This document shows positions 23,618 to 34,334 of a stretch of 64,000 nucleotides of DNA, piece after piece. The notes under the pieces are model-generated. The model made no database searches and was not told the DNA's origin. It worked only from the letters and a program-made list of their open reading frames with translations. The stretch covers positions 66,508,692-66,572,691 of the forward strand of contig OY987299.1 in the NCBI GenBank assembly GCA_963920635.1, written 5' to 3'. Position numbers and translations under genes: made by a program. This DNA is from Pseudeuparius sepicola. Its lineage: Eukaryota > Arthropoda > Insecta > Coleoptera > Anthribidae. Position 1 is the first letter of the stretch; each line of letters begins with the position of its first letter.

Positions 23618-23795
23618 AATTTTTTTAACATGAATGCGCTGTAACTGGTGAGATATAAAAAATTCAAAAACAAAACTAAATAAGAAACCACCCCTATTGC
23701 ACAAAACCCTGAAGGGGTTCGAGTGTGATTTTTTGGGAGGAGGCAGTCCTCGACCATCCCTGAAAAATTCAACTTGCCAGCATTTATTTTTTTGC
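23617..23795. repeat. Partial third copy of the 23064-23617 arm
   Basis: It repeats, in direct orientation to the right arm, CGCTGTAACTGGTGAGATAT, the CCCTGAAGGGGTTCGAGTG run and the CAGCATTTATTTTTT end. It therefore forms a tandem extension of the palindrome. Confidence 0.65.
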
Positions 23796-23799
23796 GCCC

Positions 23800-24668
23800 C
23801 TTATAAGACGGATCTAATTATCTTGGACCAGCAGAACAACCTAAAGAGAAGTTACTGACAATTGTGTAGTGAATGAAAATTTCGCGAGTGCAGTGCACGA
23901 AAACCACGATAGTATAAGAAGGTAGTTAAGTATATGGTCAGCAGTAAGAATAGCCATAAGTATTTTTGTAGTCCTAGTAACAAGGAGTACGGATTAAGGT
24001 AGGAGTTAATGCATTTAAAATTAATTAAGAAAAGTTTAACTCGCAGAAAGATGAAGGCAACTCAGTGGTATACAGGGTGATTTATTCATAACTACAATAA
24101 TTTTAACAGTGGGTAGGGAAAAATAGTGTGAACGCGAAATCGCAATTAAAAAATTCCAACTTTTTTTAAAGCCGAAATTAATTTTTTCGAATCCGCATTT
24201 TTACGTATTTGACCCTCTATTTTCGACTGCCATTGGTTTTGTTTCCAGCCCATATGATGCATCGGATGACGCTTGCCGCCGTGTGCCTTGCCAGATGTAC
24301 GAAACTTTCATAAATTTAAGGGAATGTTTTCAGTACACTATTATTTGTATTGTAGGTGAATGTTTTGCAAAGTGCATGCGGAAATTACGGACAAAGGCTA
24401 TCGCTTACCTCTCTGATGTGCTTGATATGTGAATGATTTTATCTCGGATTTAATAAATGCTGAGCTTCTTTTGTTCTTGTTTATTTCACTATCACTATCA
24501 CTAAAGTTGATTGTTGAATTTATTGGGATCTCTTGGTTTCCCTCAGCCACTCCGTTGCTTGGTGATGAGGTACTCAGCCCGACGACCATGACCAGGTGGA
24601 TCCCATACGCCGGGAAAACTCCAATTTAACGAAGTAACCAAACACAAAACCACCATCACTGCCATGAA
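23800..24668. other. Unassigned sequence with a lone ITm-like end
   Basis: TACAGGGTGATTTATTC near 24073 resembles the end of an IS630-Tc1-mariner element but no inverted partner was found. Confidence 0.35.
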
Positions 24669-25164
24669 TTTACAACAGTTCGAATATGCCACCATTATTC
24701 TCAATGCACAAGTTCACTCGGTTAATTGCCGACCGACGGATGCTTGGAAATAGCCCGGGCTTGTTGCGGATTTGTTCAGCTGCATTGTCGATTCGGGCAC
24801 GTAGCTGTTGCAGATCCTCAGGCTCCGTTTCGTATACGATTGCCTTCATGTAGCTCCAGATACAAAAATCCAAGGGATTAAGGTCTGGGGACCGAGCTGG
24901 CCATCGCACTGGGCCTCCCCTTTCAATCCATCGATTGGGACACTGTGCATCTAAGAATTCTCGGACAGGCCTGAAGTGGCAGATCGTCAAATAATTGACG
25001 ATCTGTCCAAGTAACTATGCCCATTTAAACGTTCTGGAAGAATGTAAGGCCCGATAAGTCGATCCTGGTAAATTCCTGCCCAAACATTTATCGAAAACCT
25101 TGTCTGGAAATTAAACCGACGAATAGCATGGGGATTTTCATCTGACCAGATGTGACTGTTGTGG

Positions 25165-25389
25165 CTGTTAAAAAGAAAAGAAGAAAATTAATTTGGCCTA
25201 CATTTAATATTTTTATTAATAATCTCTACCATATTAATTTTTACGAATTTTAAAGGGATAAAAACTAAAAGCAAATTCCTATACAAGTTTGTAGAAGATA
25301 TACTAAAAACTGTTGTCAAAACAATTACATTTTTGGTGAGTGCGCCGGTAACATCAATTTCCTTTATTTTCATTTTAAAATTTACATAC
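25165..25389 (-). other. 225-bp intron in the ITm transposase
   Basis: Donor AACAC|GTATGT and acceptor TTTTTAACAG|CCAC. Excision restores the order GVFN-T-HNSHIW, matching GIFN-V-HNTHVW in the intronless relative at 42231-43214. Confidence 0.75.
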
Positions 25390-25586
25390 GTGTTAAAAAC
25401 GCCAGAACGCGTAAAACAGGATTCGTCAGTCCAAAGAATGTTCTTCAAAAAATTAATATCCTCTGCACATTGGTCTCTCAACCAAGTGAAATATTCCATT
25501 CTTGCCAGAAAATCAACGGGTTCTAGCGCTTGGACCTTTTGAAAATGGTAAGGGTGCAGACCGTTTTCTTTTGCAATCGTCCATGC

Positions 25587-25645
25587 CTAGCAAACATTTA
25601 TTTTATTACTTATTACTGTTTTGCAAACAAACTTCATGTATTTAC
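25587..25645 (-). other. 59-bp intron in the ITm transposase
   Basis: Donor AATAAA|GTAAAT and acceptor TTTGCTAG|GCATGG, phase 0. Excision joins the helix-turn-helix segment ARRLGIS to NGLHPYH as in relatives. Its length is not a multiple of three and it holds stops. Confidence 0.7.
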
Positions 25646-26124
25646 TTTATTCTGGGATATTCCTAATCTCCTGGCAATTGTCCTTGTACTTGTCTGTGGA
25701 GATTTTTCCAGTATGTCCAGTACATCTTCAACTGTATCCAGCTGATCTGCATCATAATTGCCAGCGTTATCTCGTTGAACCTTCAAGATCCCGGTATCCC
25801 TAGCACGTTGGACTATTCCAACAAAAGTCCGTGGATTTGGAATATTTTGCCTGTTCGGAAATCTTCAGCGATATTCCGCAGCAGCTTGATTGGCATTCTG
25901 CAGGCATTCCCCATAAAGCAGCATTATATCTATCAATTCCACATTTGTGCAGCGAACCATTTTAAAAACGAAAACAAAGATGTTTCACCAAACAGTACCG
26001 AATAATCCACAGATCAATATGCCATCTGTTGGAAAGGCAAGCTAGTTATTGTGTCATAAAGCGCGCTGTAATGTTCGGTTTTGAACATAGAATGGCTGAG
26101 AGATACACAGAGATCTTTATTATA

Positions 26125-29100
26125 CAGGGTGGACCCCGATCGACTATACGATAGGTGTAAGACAAAAAAATGTGGAACTTCAAATTTTTTCTATTGGGGA
26201 TCACCCCTGCTTGTATTGAGAACAATTCCCTAATAGCACAAGGATATCCGACAGATGTCCGACGGACATCCTCATTCGGATATTTGGACATCCCCTGGAC
26301 ATCCGTATACATCCTATGGACGTCCATCGGATGTCAGCAAGACATCCACATGTCACAACTTGGGACATCCATAAGACGTCTATTTGGGACATCCCCTGGA
26401 TTACTGATTAGGATGTTTTTAGGACATAAATTTTACTTACCTTTTACTTTTACCCCTTTTAATTAACGCCCACGCCCCTTGGGTAAACAAATAAAATTAG
26501 TAAGTAAAGTACTTATGGGAGGATAGATAACCAAATGGCTGTCAAATCATCAAACGTTGGTGACGAAAACAAATTTCATCTAGGTAGGTAGGTATTTCAA
26601 TTATTAAAATGACAACAGCAACTAATATTGGAACTTAAGTTTCTCCCGACATTAAATATATAGGACCCGACAGATTTGGCAATCGTTTATCCCCTCTTAA
26701 ATATTTTACTGAACAGATTAATACTTATAACAATATATTTTTCATTTAATTTATTACACATAAAATAATTTTAGGTACCTACCTAGGTACCTATCTATTG
26801 TTTTCTGCGGCATATAACCATTATTTTACTCGCCTGAGATTTTTATTGCTTCTTCTACATCTTTTTTCTGCTTCAATTTTCCTTTTTAGATTTAATTACT
26901 CAGCACCTAAAACAAAAAGAAATACTTTTATGTATAAAAAATAGTTTATAAGACCTGCAATGTGTTCAAATTAGAGTTGAGAAGGGATAATTGTCTAGAA
27001 TTTTAAAAATATGAGAAACGAATATAGTAACAAAATTGGATTTTGGCATTCCTTCGTTTGCATATTGACCTAGGATGTACCTTGGGATGTACAAGTTTTG
27101 GATAAGCCCTGTAAAAATTTCAATCAGAGATTGGTAAACATATTGCTCCGATGCTTCCTCTATTCCCTAATTCATTTGAATTCATTAATGTTAACTCTCA
27201 CATTAATTATATTTACCTATACTAGCTTTAATGCACCTGCTGTTTTCGATCGAAAAATTTTAATTACATCGAAATCACGAAATTTCCTGGGGGACGACCA
27301 TATGATACATTCATAAAATCATATACTATAAACACCTCCTAGTAAGTAGGCTTCTAGGTATTAGATATTGACTATGAAAACTTAATAAGTGCAATAAAAT
27401 AGTATAGGTTAGGATATTCCATTTAAAATAAGGAAGACCTTATAAAAACACCAGAATCTATTAAATTTTGCTTACCTTATCCCTTCATGCACGAAAGATG
27501 TAACAAAGTAATATGTTATCTTCCTGTATGGCTGGAATCTGGAATGCAAACCTCCTCCGGAGGTCTATTGGAATTCACTACAATTATTATAAAAAAACAC
27601 ATGGATCACAATGCTAATTGAACAACAATGCAACACACAAGGTGCGCGATCTGCATTTTATCATCTCTGCCTCGGCTTGTCCGTACTCGCACTCGCACGG
27701 CGTGCCCTACAATGCGCAGTCTCCGCCAAGTCAACTGACCGTTTTTGCCAATGGCGTTACGGCGTTCTTGGCACGTGACAATTTTTGGCCAATGCCGTTG
27801 GGGCAGAATGGTTGGCGTATCCTAGCGGGCGATTCCTGCTGTTGCCAGATTGTCGACCGGTTTTTGATGAGTTGTATAAACATAGATATTGTGGAAAAGG
27901 TTAGAAAGTTAATAAATGATTAGATAGGTATTAACAAATATGTAAACTAGTTCTGCCTTATAGTATAATAATAACAGGAGCAGCGTGCGAAAGTAAACTA
28001 AATATGTAGGTATCGTATTACTATAATATGAGATTATAGAATTTTAAAAATGTCTCAGATTTAAAGTTATAGTGGTGGATCTGGCAACTGCCGTATCTAA
28101 ATGACTCTCGAACTTTGAAACTAGGAAACCAGCGGTATTTTTAAATTGTAGATACTTAAAACAGATTACGCGGTAAACTATGTCAATACTGCCGATATAT
28201 ATTATTTACTTATATGTAGGTAGTTATTACACTTTGCAATAAATAAGCAACGTTTCTTATTCCTGCTAATACCTATTCTATAGACATAAGTACTTTTTCT
28301 ATCAAACAAATTATTACCTAATTAACATCAATGTAGCATTAGGTGTGTATTTTAAAATTTCACCATCGCTACTTTAGGAACTGATTAGTTAGTACTATAA
28401 TATGGATATATGGCATAAATAATTTAATGTGACCTATTCTTTTTACGTCCATATAGGGGCGTCCCTCGGATGTCTATTTTAAGTACAAACATTTAACGTC
28501 CAAATACGGACGTCCCTGGGATGTACATTTTATGTACGAACAATTGACGTCCAAAAACGGACGTCCTTGGGATGTACATTTTATGTCCTGGACGTTTCGA
28601 CCAAATATGGACATTATATGGACATCCCTCGGACATTGTGGGCTATTAGGGTTTCTGCCACATTTTTATTTCTGAAAAATTAAGTAGGCGTAGACAGGGG
28701 CATAAATACTATTTTCTATGTAGGTAGACGCCATTTTCTGAAAGAGATATCGAAAAATTATATTAAAAAAATAAAACAGGTGTTCAGAATCAAGATTTAT
28801 ACCCGTATGTCAAGTTTGAAAACGATCGGCCTACTTTCGATTTTTAATTTTTTTTAATTTTTGATCTAGTACTTCTTGAGTGATTGTTGTTCTAGTTTGT
28901 CAGTTTGACTTTGCCGTGCGTTGAGTTTGCGAACTTTGTGAAAACATAATGTTAACCCTTGAACAAAGAATCTATTTAGTTATGGTTAAGGTAGTGTAAT
29001 CAAATTAAAAACCCAAGTATGCCGATTGTTTTAAAACTTCACATACGGGTATAAATCTGGATTCTGAACAACTTCTTTTAATGAAATTTTTAGATATCTC

Positions 29101-29289
29101 TTTCAGAAAATGGTGTTTACCTACATAGAAAATACTATTTATGCTCCTGTCAACGCCTACTTAATTTTCGGAAATAAAAATTTGGCAAAAATTGTTCTGA
29201 AAACAAGCAGGGGGGATCCCCAATAGATGAAATGTGAACTTCCATTATTTTTTTTACACCTATCATATAATCGACCTGGGTCCACCCTG
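26125..29289. mobile_element. Outer palindromic ITm-like element, interrupted
   Basis: It begins CAGGGTGGACCC and ends GGGTCCACCCTG with TA on both sides (26123-26124 and 29290-29291). After the inner element 26228-28651 is set aside, the arms are complementary for several hundred bases (GGCGTAGACAGG against CCTGTCAACGCC and the TTTATACCCGTATGT run). Near the centre, at about 28949, a frame begins MLTLEQRIYLV, which resembles the start of DUF4817-type ITm transposases and then stops. It is a non-autonomous fold-back derivative. Confidence 0.75.
26228..28651. mobile_element. Inner nested element with GGACATCC/GGACGTCC arrays
   Basis: It starts CCCTAATAGC and ends GCTATTAGGG. Comparison with the intact arm of the outer element shows that it split an AACAATTTTTGCC-like stretch and duplicated only about 2 bases (TT). 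Both ends carry dense inverted or tandem GGACATCC, GGACGTCC and GGATGT motifs (26240-26400 and 28445-28640). On the right a unit of about 60 bp repeats (ACGTCCAAA-ACGGACGTCC-TGGGATGTACATTTTATGT). The 2-kb interior has a C+G-richer patch at 27640-27860 but no recognisable transposase. The superfamily is not determined. Confidence 0.7.
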
Positions 29290-29291
29290 TA

Positions 29292-30121
29292 ATAACGAAA
29301 ATTTGGCGACGTTAATAACAATTATGAGAGATATCGCCAGGAGAGAAACCAACCAAGTGACATGTTTGATAGTGACAGTAGTAATAATAGGTAGCTGTGG
29401 AAGAGACGCGAGCGTTGTTTTTAAACCTTTTTCTTAAATCTCTAAAGTCTTATTGAATTTCGGAAACAGTTTCAGTATTCTCCAATCGCTGTTTGTTGAC
29501 ACTGTGTGCATCATGCGTGTGATTGTGAAATAGTGGTAATTATCTACGTTCCGATTTTCACAGAAATTCGCAAATAACTGATTTCGAGGGCGCTAAACAA
29601 GAATCTGAAAAAAGTGTAAGTAGCAAACGTCTATTTTCCATATTTTCGAAAGTGACACCTATCAGGAACGTTTACCGCGCTGGGATTTTCGTGATTTCTC
29701 AGTACTTCACTTTTGATTAGGTTGGCAATGAACTCGTTCTGTAAGTTTGGTAGACTTCCTTTTCGCGGCTAACCGTCGATGGAAGTAAGATTTGGAATTT
29801 AAACAATAATAATAATTGAAGGTGTTTTTGAGGATTATGGTAATTGTTTACTTTCACTACTTCTCCCCGATTTTGGAGATTTTTTTGTAAAAAAATTTAG
29901 CATGATCTTTTAGGTAATTCTGGTAAAATTTTACTTTGCCGTCTTTGCACTTCCCATTTTTTTCTTTTACATTTTTAGCTGCATACGATTATCTGGTGTA
30001 CCTTCTTTCCTATAGTTTCTCTATCTTCAAGTCGGATCACCTTTATTCTTTGTACTTTCGGCAGTACCCATCGTCCCGAGTAGGCTACGACAAGGACTGG
30101 TATGTGCACCCGAGTCTGATG
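29292..30121. other. Unassigned sequence
   Basis: No gene or repeat was recognised between the two palindromic elements. Confidence 0.35.
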
Positions 30122-30123
30122 TA

Positions 30124-31225
30124 CAGGGTCATTCAAACTCGGCGTCTCAGGCCGGTAGCGAGCAAACGAAAAGAGTAAAAAAATCTGCGTGTAGGATCTT
30201 AAATGTGACCAATTGTAGACCAAACTAAGATTAAAATAAAAAAATTACGAACGGCGCCAGGCGTCGCGACGCCCGGTATAATTTTTTCTAACGAACACAC
30301 TTTTTTATTGCTCACGTGGATATCTCCATTTTTTCTCTACAACTTTTATCTAAGACGTTTTGTCAGTTTTTGTCCGCTTAACAAGTTACAGGAAAAAATA
30401 TCCAGAAAATTAAAGGAACTACTTGACTCTTTAAACTCTGAGTAAGCCATGACAATTTGTTTGAACTTGTCAGTTTGGCATTACAATTACAGCACTAGCA
30501 TATATCAGTGTAAAAAGTAGTGTTTTGTAATGGCCACACACGACGATAAAGTAAATATGCTACTTAGTTATGGAGAGGCCAAGAAAAGTGCTAGAAGAGC
30601 TGCAAATATTTATCGACAAAGGTATCCTGAATCGTGATTCTTATTATTTCTTAGATTTTGCTCTAGTCGCAAAAACATTTTATAGCTAGGTGCTTACCGG
30701 TCAGAATACCTCTCGGGATACCTTTGTCGATAAATATTTGCAGCTCTTCTAGCATTTTTCTGGGCTTTTCCATAAATAACTAGCATATTTACTTTATCGT
30801 CGTGTGTGGCCATTACAAAACACTACTTTTTACACTGATTTATGCTAGTGCTGTGCTGTAATTGTAATGCCAAACTGACAAGTTCAAACAAATTGTCATG
30901 GCCTAATCAGAGTTTAGAGTCAATTAGCCCCTTTAATTTTCTGGATATTTTCCCCCGTAACTTCTTAAGCGGACAAAAACTGACAAAACGCCTTAGATAA
31001 AAGTTGTAGAGAAAAAATGTAGGTATCCACTTGTGCAATAAAAAAAGTATGTTCGTTAAAAAAAATAAACCGGGCGTCGCGACTCCTGGCGCCGTTTGTC
31101 ATTTTTTTTAAATTTTAATCTTAATTTGGTCTACGATTGGTCCCATTTAAGATCCCACATGCAGATTTTTTTACTCTTTTCGTTTGCCCGCTACCGGCCT
31201 GGGACGCCGAGTTTGAATGACCCTG
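30124..31225. mobile_element. Palindromic ITm-derived element with a transposase N-terminus in each arm
   Basis: It begins CAGGGTCATTC and ends GAATGACCCTG, flanked by TA (30122-30123 and 31226-31227). Length 1102 bp. In the left arm an ATG at 30530 opens MATHDDKVNMLLSYGEAKKS and runs 35 codons. In the right arm the complementary ATG at 30813 (minus) opens nearly the same peptide. Both resemble the DUF4817 N-terminal domain of ITm transposases. The arms look like an inverted duplication of an autonomous element's 5' end. Confidence 0.75.
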
Positions 31226-31379
31226 TACATACATTCGCTTGCTATGAGACAGTGCCCATCACCTCGAGCCGGCCATGATAAGACGTGGCATAATGCTGCC
31301 ATCGTTCCCGATTGCCATTATAAAGGAGGTATGCTCCCTTCTTTTTTCATACTGCAAAAGTTAACCGGCTGCCGACTTC

Positions 31380-31703
31380 AGGAGACGGCTTGGTAGTACC
31401 AGGAAAGATCTGCGGCCGGGAATGTGACATTATGGTGGACACTGCTTCTAGTCATGCCATCGATAGGCCAAACAGCATAGCCGGCTGCTATGCTGTTTGG
31501 CCTACATCGTGGAATTGGCAAATGGTGAAGAAATTCCAGTTACAGGAGAGCACGACGCCTGTATAACCATAGGCTCTAATAAGTTCAAGCACAGAGTTTT
31601 TGTGGCTGAAATAACCGACGATGCCATATTCGGACTGGATGTCATGCGTGAACAGCGGTTCAAGATAGAAGTTTACGAGATAATTTTGAGGACAAAGATG
31701 TAA
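31380..31703 (+). pseudogene. Gypsy-type retropepsin fragment
   Basis: DIMVDTASS carries a protease-like Asp at about 31435. After a break, a second frame (31497-31703) continues with VELANGEEIPV and ends with a DDAIFGLDVM motif, as gypsy proteases do. The break coincides with a near-perfect 49-base palindrome (31461-31509). The fragment stops at 31703. It is on the opposite strand from the neighbouring RNase H-integrase remnant, so the two are separate insertions. Confidence 0.65.
31461..31509. repeat. Hairpin inside the retropepsin fragment
   Basis: Two perfect 17-base arms (31465-31481 AGGCCAAACAGCATAGC and 31487-31503) are separated by 5 bases. Outside them CGAT and ATCG extend the symmetry with a small mismatch. 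The hairpin lies exactly where the protease reading frame changes. Confidence 0.8.
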
Positions 31704-32049
31704 CCAAGGCAACGAGCTTAGACTGTTATTGTTGAGATTCAGTACAATATGTTAATTTGCTCCTTGGACCAAACCTGCAACTAGATATTAGCAAAATAAC
31801 GAATCATCAATGAAACAATGGCTGGTTATTCAGACTCACCATCAGACGTAGGAGAACTATCCTGCCCGTCTACGTCATGTCCTAAACAGGGTAGCAGGTC
31901 CTTACATTCCATCGTCCAACTTTATTATCGTGTTCATCGACCAATTTATAATCCAAATTCGAGGCCTTTTTTACTTTGGCTAATACAAAGCGTGGTGCCA
32001 GCTTTGCAGCACCTGCTTTAGAAAAGACTTTGTTACGTCCGCCATACTA

Positions 32050-34330
32050 AACCACCGACATTAAAATTAACGTCTCGTCTGCGAAGGTAATAATACTGAC
32101 AACTACGTTCATAAGCAGCATGCAGCTTTTCTCTAACTTTTTTAAATATAGAACTTAAATACTTCTATCTCCTGGCATAACTTCAAAATCCTGAGATGGG
32201 GAAATATCACTATAAAATTTTCCTATTACTGGCATATGTCTACCAAACACCAAAAAAGCAGGGGTAAAACCTGTTACTTCATGTTTTGACGTATTGAACG
32301 CAAACTAGATACTATTTAATTGGGCATCCCAATTATCATGCTTGTCAACAGACCTAATAGCAGCACCACCAATTTTGTTTACTCTCTCTACGAAATTACA
32401 TTGAGGTGAGTATACAACGTTGTACCAAATTTTTTTGAACTTGATTTTTAGCTAAATTCTGAAAGATTTTTCCAACAAACTGAGGACCATTGTCACATGA
32501 TAAACTGTGACACACAATATGTAAGGAAAAAATCTTCTAAAAATCGAACTATAAAAGGAGATTCTGAAGAACGTAAAGGACGTAAGATAACTATTTCGAA
32601 AACCAATCGCCCAACACTACCAACCATTTATTTCCTTTGCTAGATCTTGAGAAAGGTCATGGGACCTTTCCAATCTACAGCGATGGTTTGAATTGGAAAC
32701 TTAATTTGTTTTTCACGGCCCATTTTACCCATAGGTAACTTATTTGAAGACTTATGTGCACCACAAACACGACAATAGCGTGCACATCTCAAAATATTCA
32801 TCCTCATTTTAGGCCAATAAAAGTTTTCTTGCACTCTGCACAAAGTTTTATAAAATCCTAAATGAGCACAAGTGGGACGACTATGACAGGACTCAATTAA
32901 CTTATTACCCTGTGGACGAGGGACCACATATTTCTATTCTTGGATATTCGAACTGCAAAGAGATTGCGAACGAACAAATTTTAAAAGGAAGTTTTTTCCA
33001 CTTTCCACTGTAGCAAGTGATTTGGTTGGGGCGAAACTTTTACTTTCATTTTGTCATACCAATTATCTGTACCGTCTAGCGTGACTTCTAAAGAGCAAAT
33101 TGAACAACGGAACTGGTGTATACAGCATGACCACTTGATGAATTTTCCAACGTGTGACCGGGTATACGACTAAGAAAATCTGAGACTACATTACTGGTTC
33201 CTTTACGGTGAACTAACTCAAAAGAACACTGTCTGAGTCTTCCTGCGCATCTGGATAAACGGCCAGTTGGATTTTGAAGGCTATTTAACCGCAATAACGA
33301 GTAGTGATTAGTATACACGGTAAAATGTACAGGGTGGGCCAAATTTGACACTTTTAAAGGGAAACTCCTATTTATTTATTATTATTTATTATTTTTTTAT
33401 GATAAATTTAATGGCAAAAACCGCAAATCAATATCTGTCACCGTTTTTGAGTTACAGGGCATTTTTCAAAAATGTGCGTTTTCGAAAAGTGGGCGTAACT
33501 TTTTTTGGGTTGAAAATTTTGTGTTTCTGTAAAAACATTCCTAAAGCACTTTTTTATGCTGCTACTACATTTTTTTCAATTTTTATGAGTTACCGAAATG
33601 CATCTGCATTTTCCGCGGATTGTATAAAACAGACTATCATATCCCATTTTTCAAATTTCATTGTATGTTATAAATTTTATAAATTACACAAAAACAGACA
33701 AATCTTTACACTGCCAAAACAGCATAACTGAAAATTTGAGAGGTAACAGTAAACATTTTTGTTCACGGTTGTTTCATTGTCTCACCGTCCAAAGCCTACT
33801 TGTTGAAATGGCGCGCGTTAGTAATAACTACTTAAGTACATTTTTTATTTTTAAAATGGTAACTTTTTGCTTTATTAAAAAATGCCAAAATATACAGGGT
33901 GTTCCATTAAAAAAAAATTTCATCGGTAATTCATAAACCATTGACGTGAAAAAAAATTAGTATCAGCATTGGATTCTACGTAAAAAGGAGCTTTCGGATT
34001 GTTTTTACAGAAACACAAAATTTTCAACCCGAAAAAGTTACGACCACTTTTCGAGAACGCACATTTTCGAAATATGCTCTGTAACCCAAAAAAGGTGACA
34101 GATGTCGATTTGCGATTTTTGCCATTAAGTTTATCATAAAAAATGACCCTTAGACACCGATATCCGTTTTCGTCTATCTCCGTTAAAAATAGGAGTTTCC
34201 CTTTAAAAGTGTCCAATTTGGCCTACCCTGTACACCATCAATCCATGGATAAAACTTTTCTATACTAAAGATCACCGCAAGACATTCCCATTCAGTTTTT
34301 AGACCTCATGCACCAACATTAGAACCTCAC
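32050..34330 (-). pseudogene. Gypsy RNase H-integrase remnant, split by an insertion
   Basis: Read on the minus strand, the order is an RNase H segment (ECLAVIFSIEKF, about 34250-34290), an interruption by the 901-bp element 33330-34230, more RNase H (FTVYTNHYSLL to FLSRIPG, 33330-33160), an integrase zinc-binding motif (H...H...C-x2-C, ending CRVCGAHK, about 32900-32745), the start of the integrase core (AVDWKGP, about 32670) and a C-terminal part (FAFNTS, then GFTPAFLVFGRHMP, about 32310-32240). Several stops and frame changes are present. No LTRs or primer site were found. The coding order is typical of Ty3/gypsy. Confidence 0.75.
33330..34230. mobile_element. 901-bp non-autonomous ITm-like element with TA duplication
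   Basis: It begins CAGGGTGGGCCAAATTTG and ends GGCCTACCCTG, flanked by TA at 33328-33329 and 34231-34232. The arms are complementary and closely related to the 5090-6462 element (shared CTTTTAAAGGGAAACTCC and TGTCACCG with TTGAGTTACAGGGC). The gypsy RNase H frame is continuous across the site if the element and one TA are excluded. Confidence 0.8.
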
Positions 34331-34334
34331 TGCT

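Larger units (their letters stand above)
24670..25960 (-). pseudogene. Broken ITm transposase with two introns
   Basis: The start codon is at 25960 (minus). Exon 1 (25960-25646) encodes a helical N-terminal domain like DUF4817 and has one in-frame TGA at 25867-25865 in a CGA-like context. A 59-bp intron (25645-25587) ends TTTGCTAG. Exon 2 (25586-25390) carries ENGLHPYHFQKVQAL and the first catalytic motif WTDE. A 225-bp intron (25389-25165) has donor GTATGT and acceptor TTTTTAACAG. Exon 3 (25164-24670) has SHIWSDEN and the terminal SPDLNPLDF motif. The segment holding the second catalytic Asp (HDGAP in relatives such as 42231-43214) is missing, and a perfect 11-bp hairpin (24980-25005) sits at that point. 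The intron positions are supported by alignment with the uninterrupted transposase at 42231-43214. It cannot be active. Confidence 0.8.

Noticed and set aside
31380..34330. A single complete gypsy element with LTRs
   Set aside because: Fragments are on opposite strands, the RT core is missing, and no long direct repeats were found around them.
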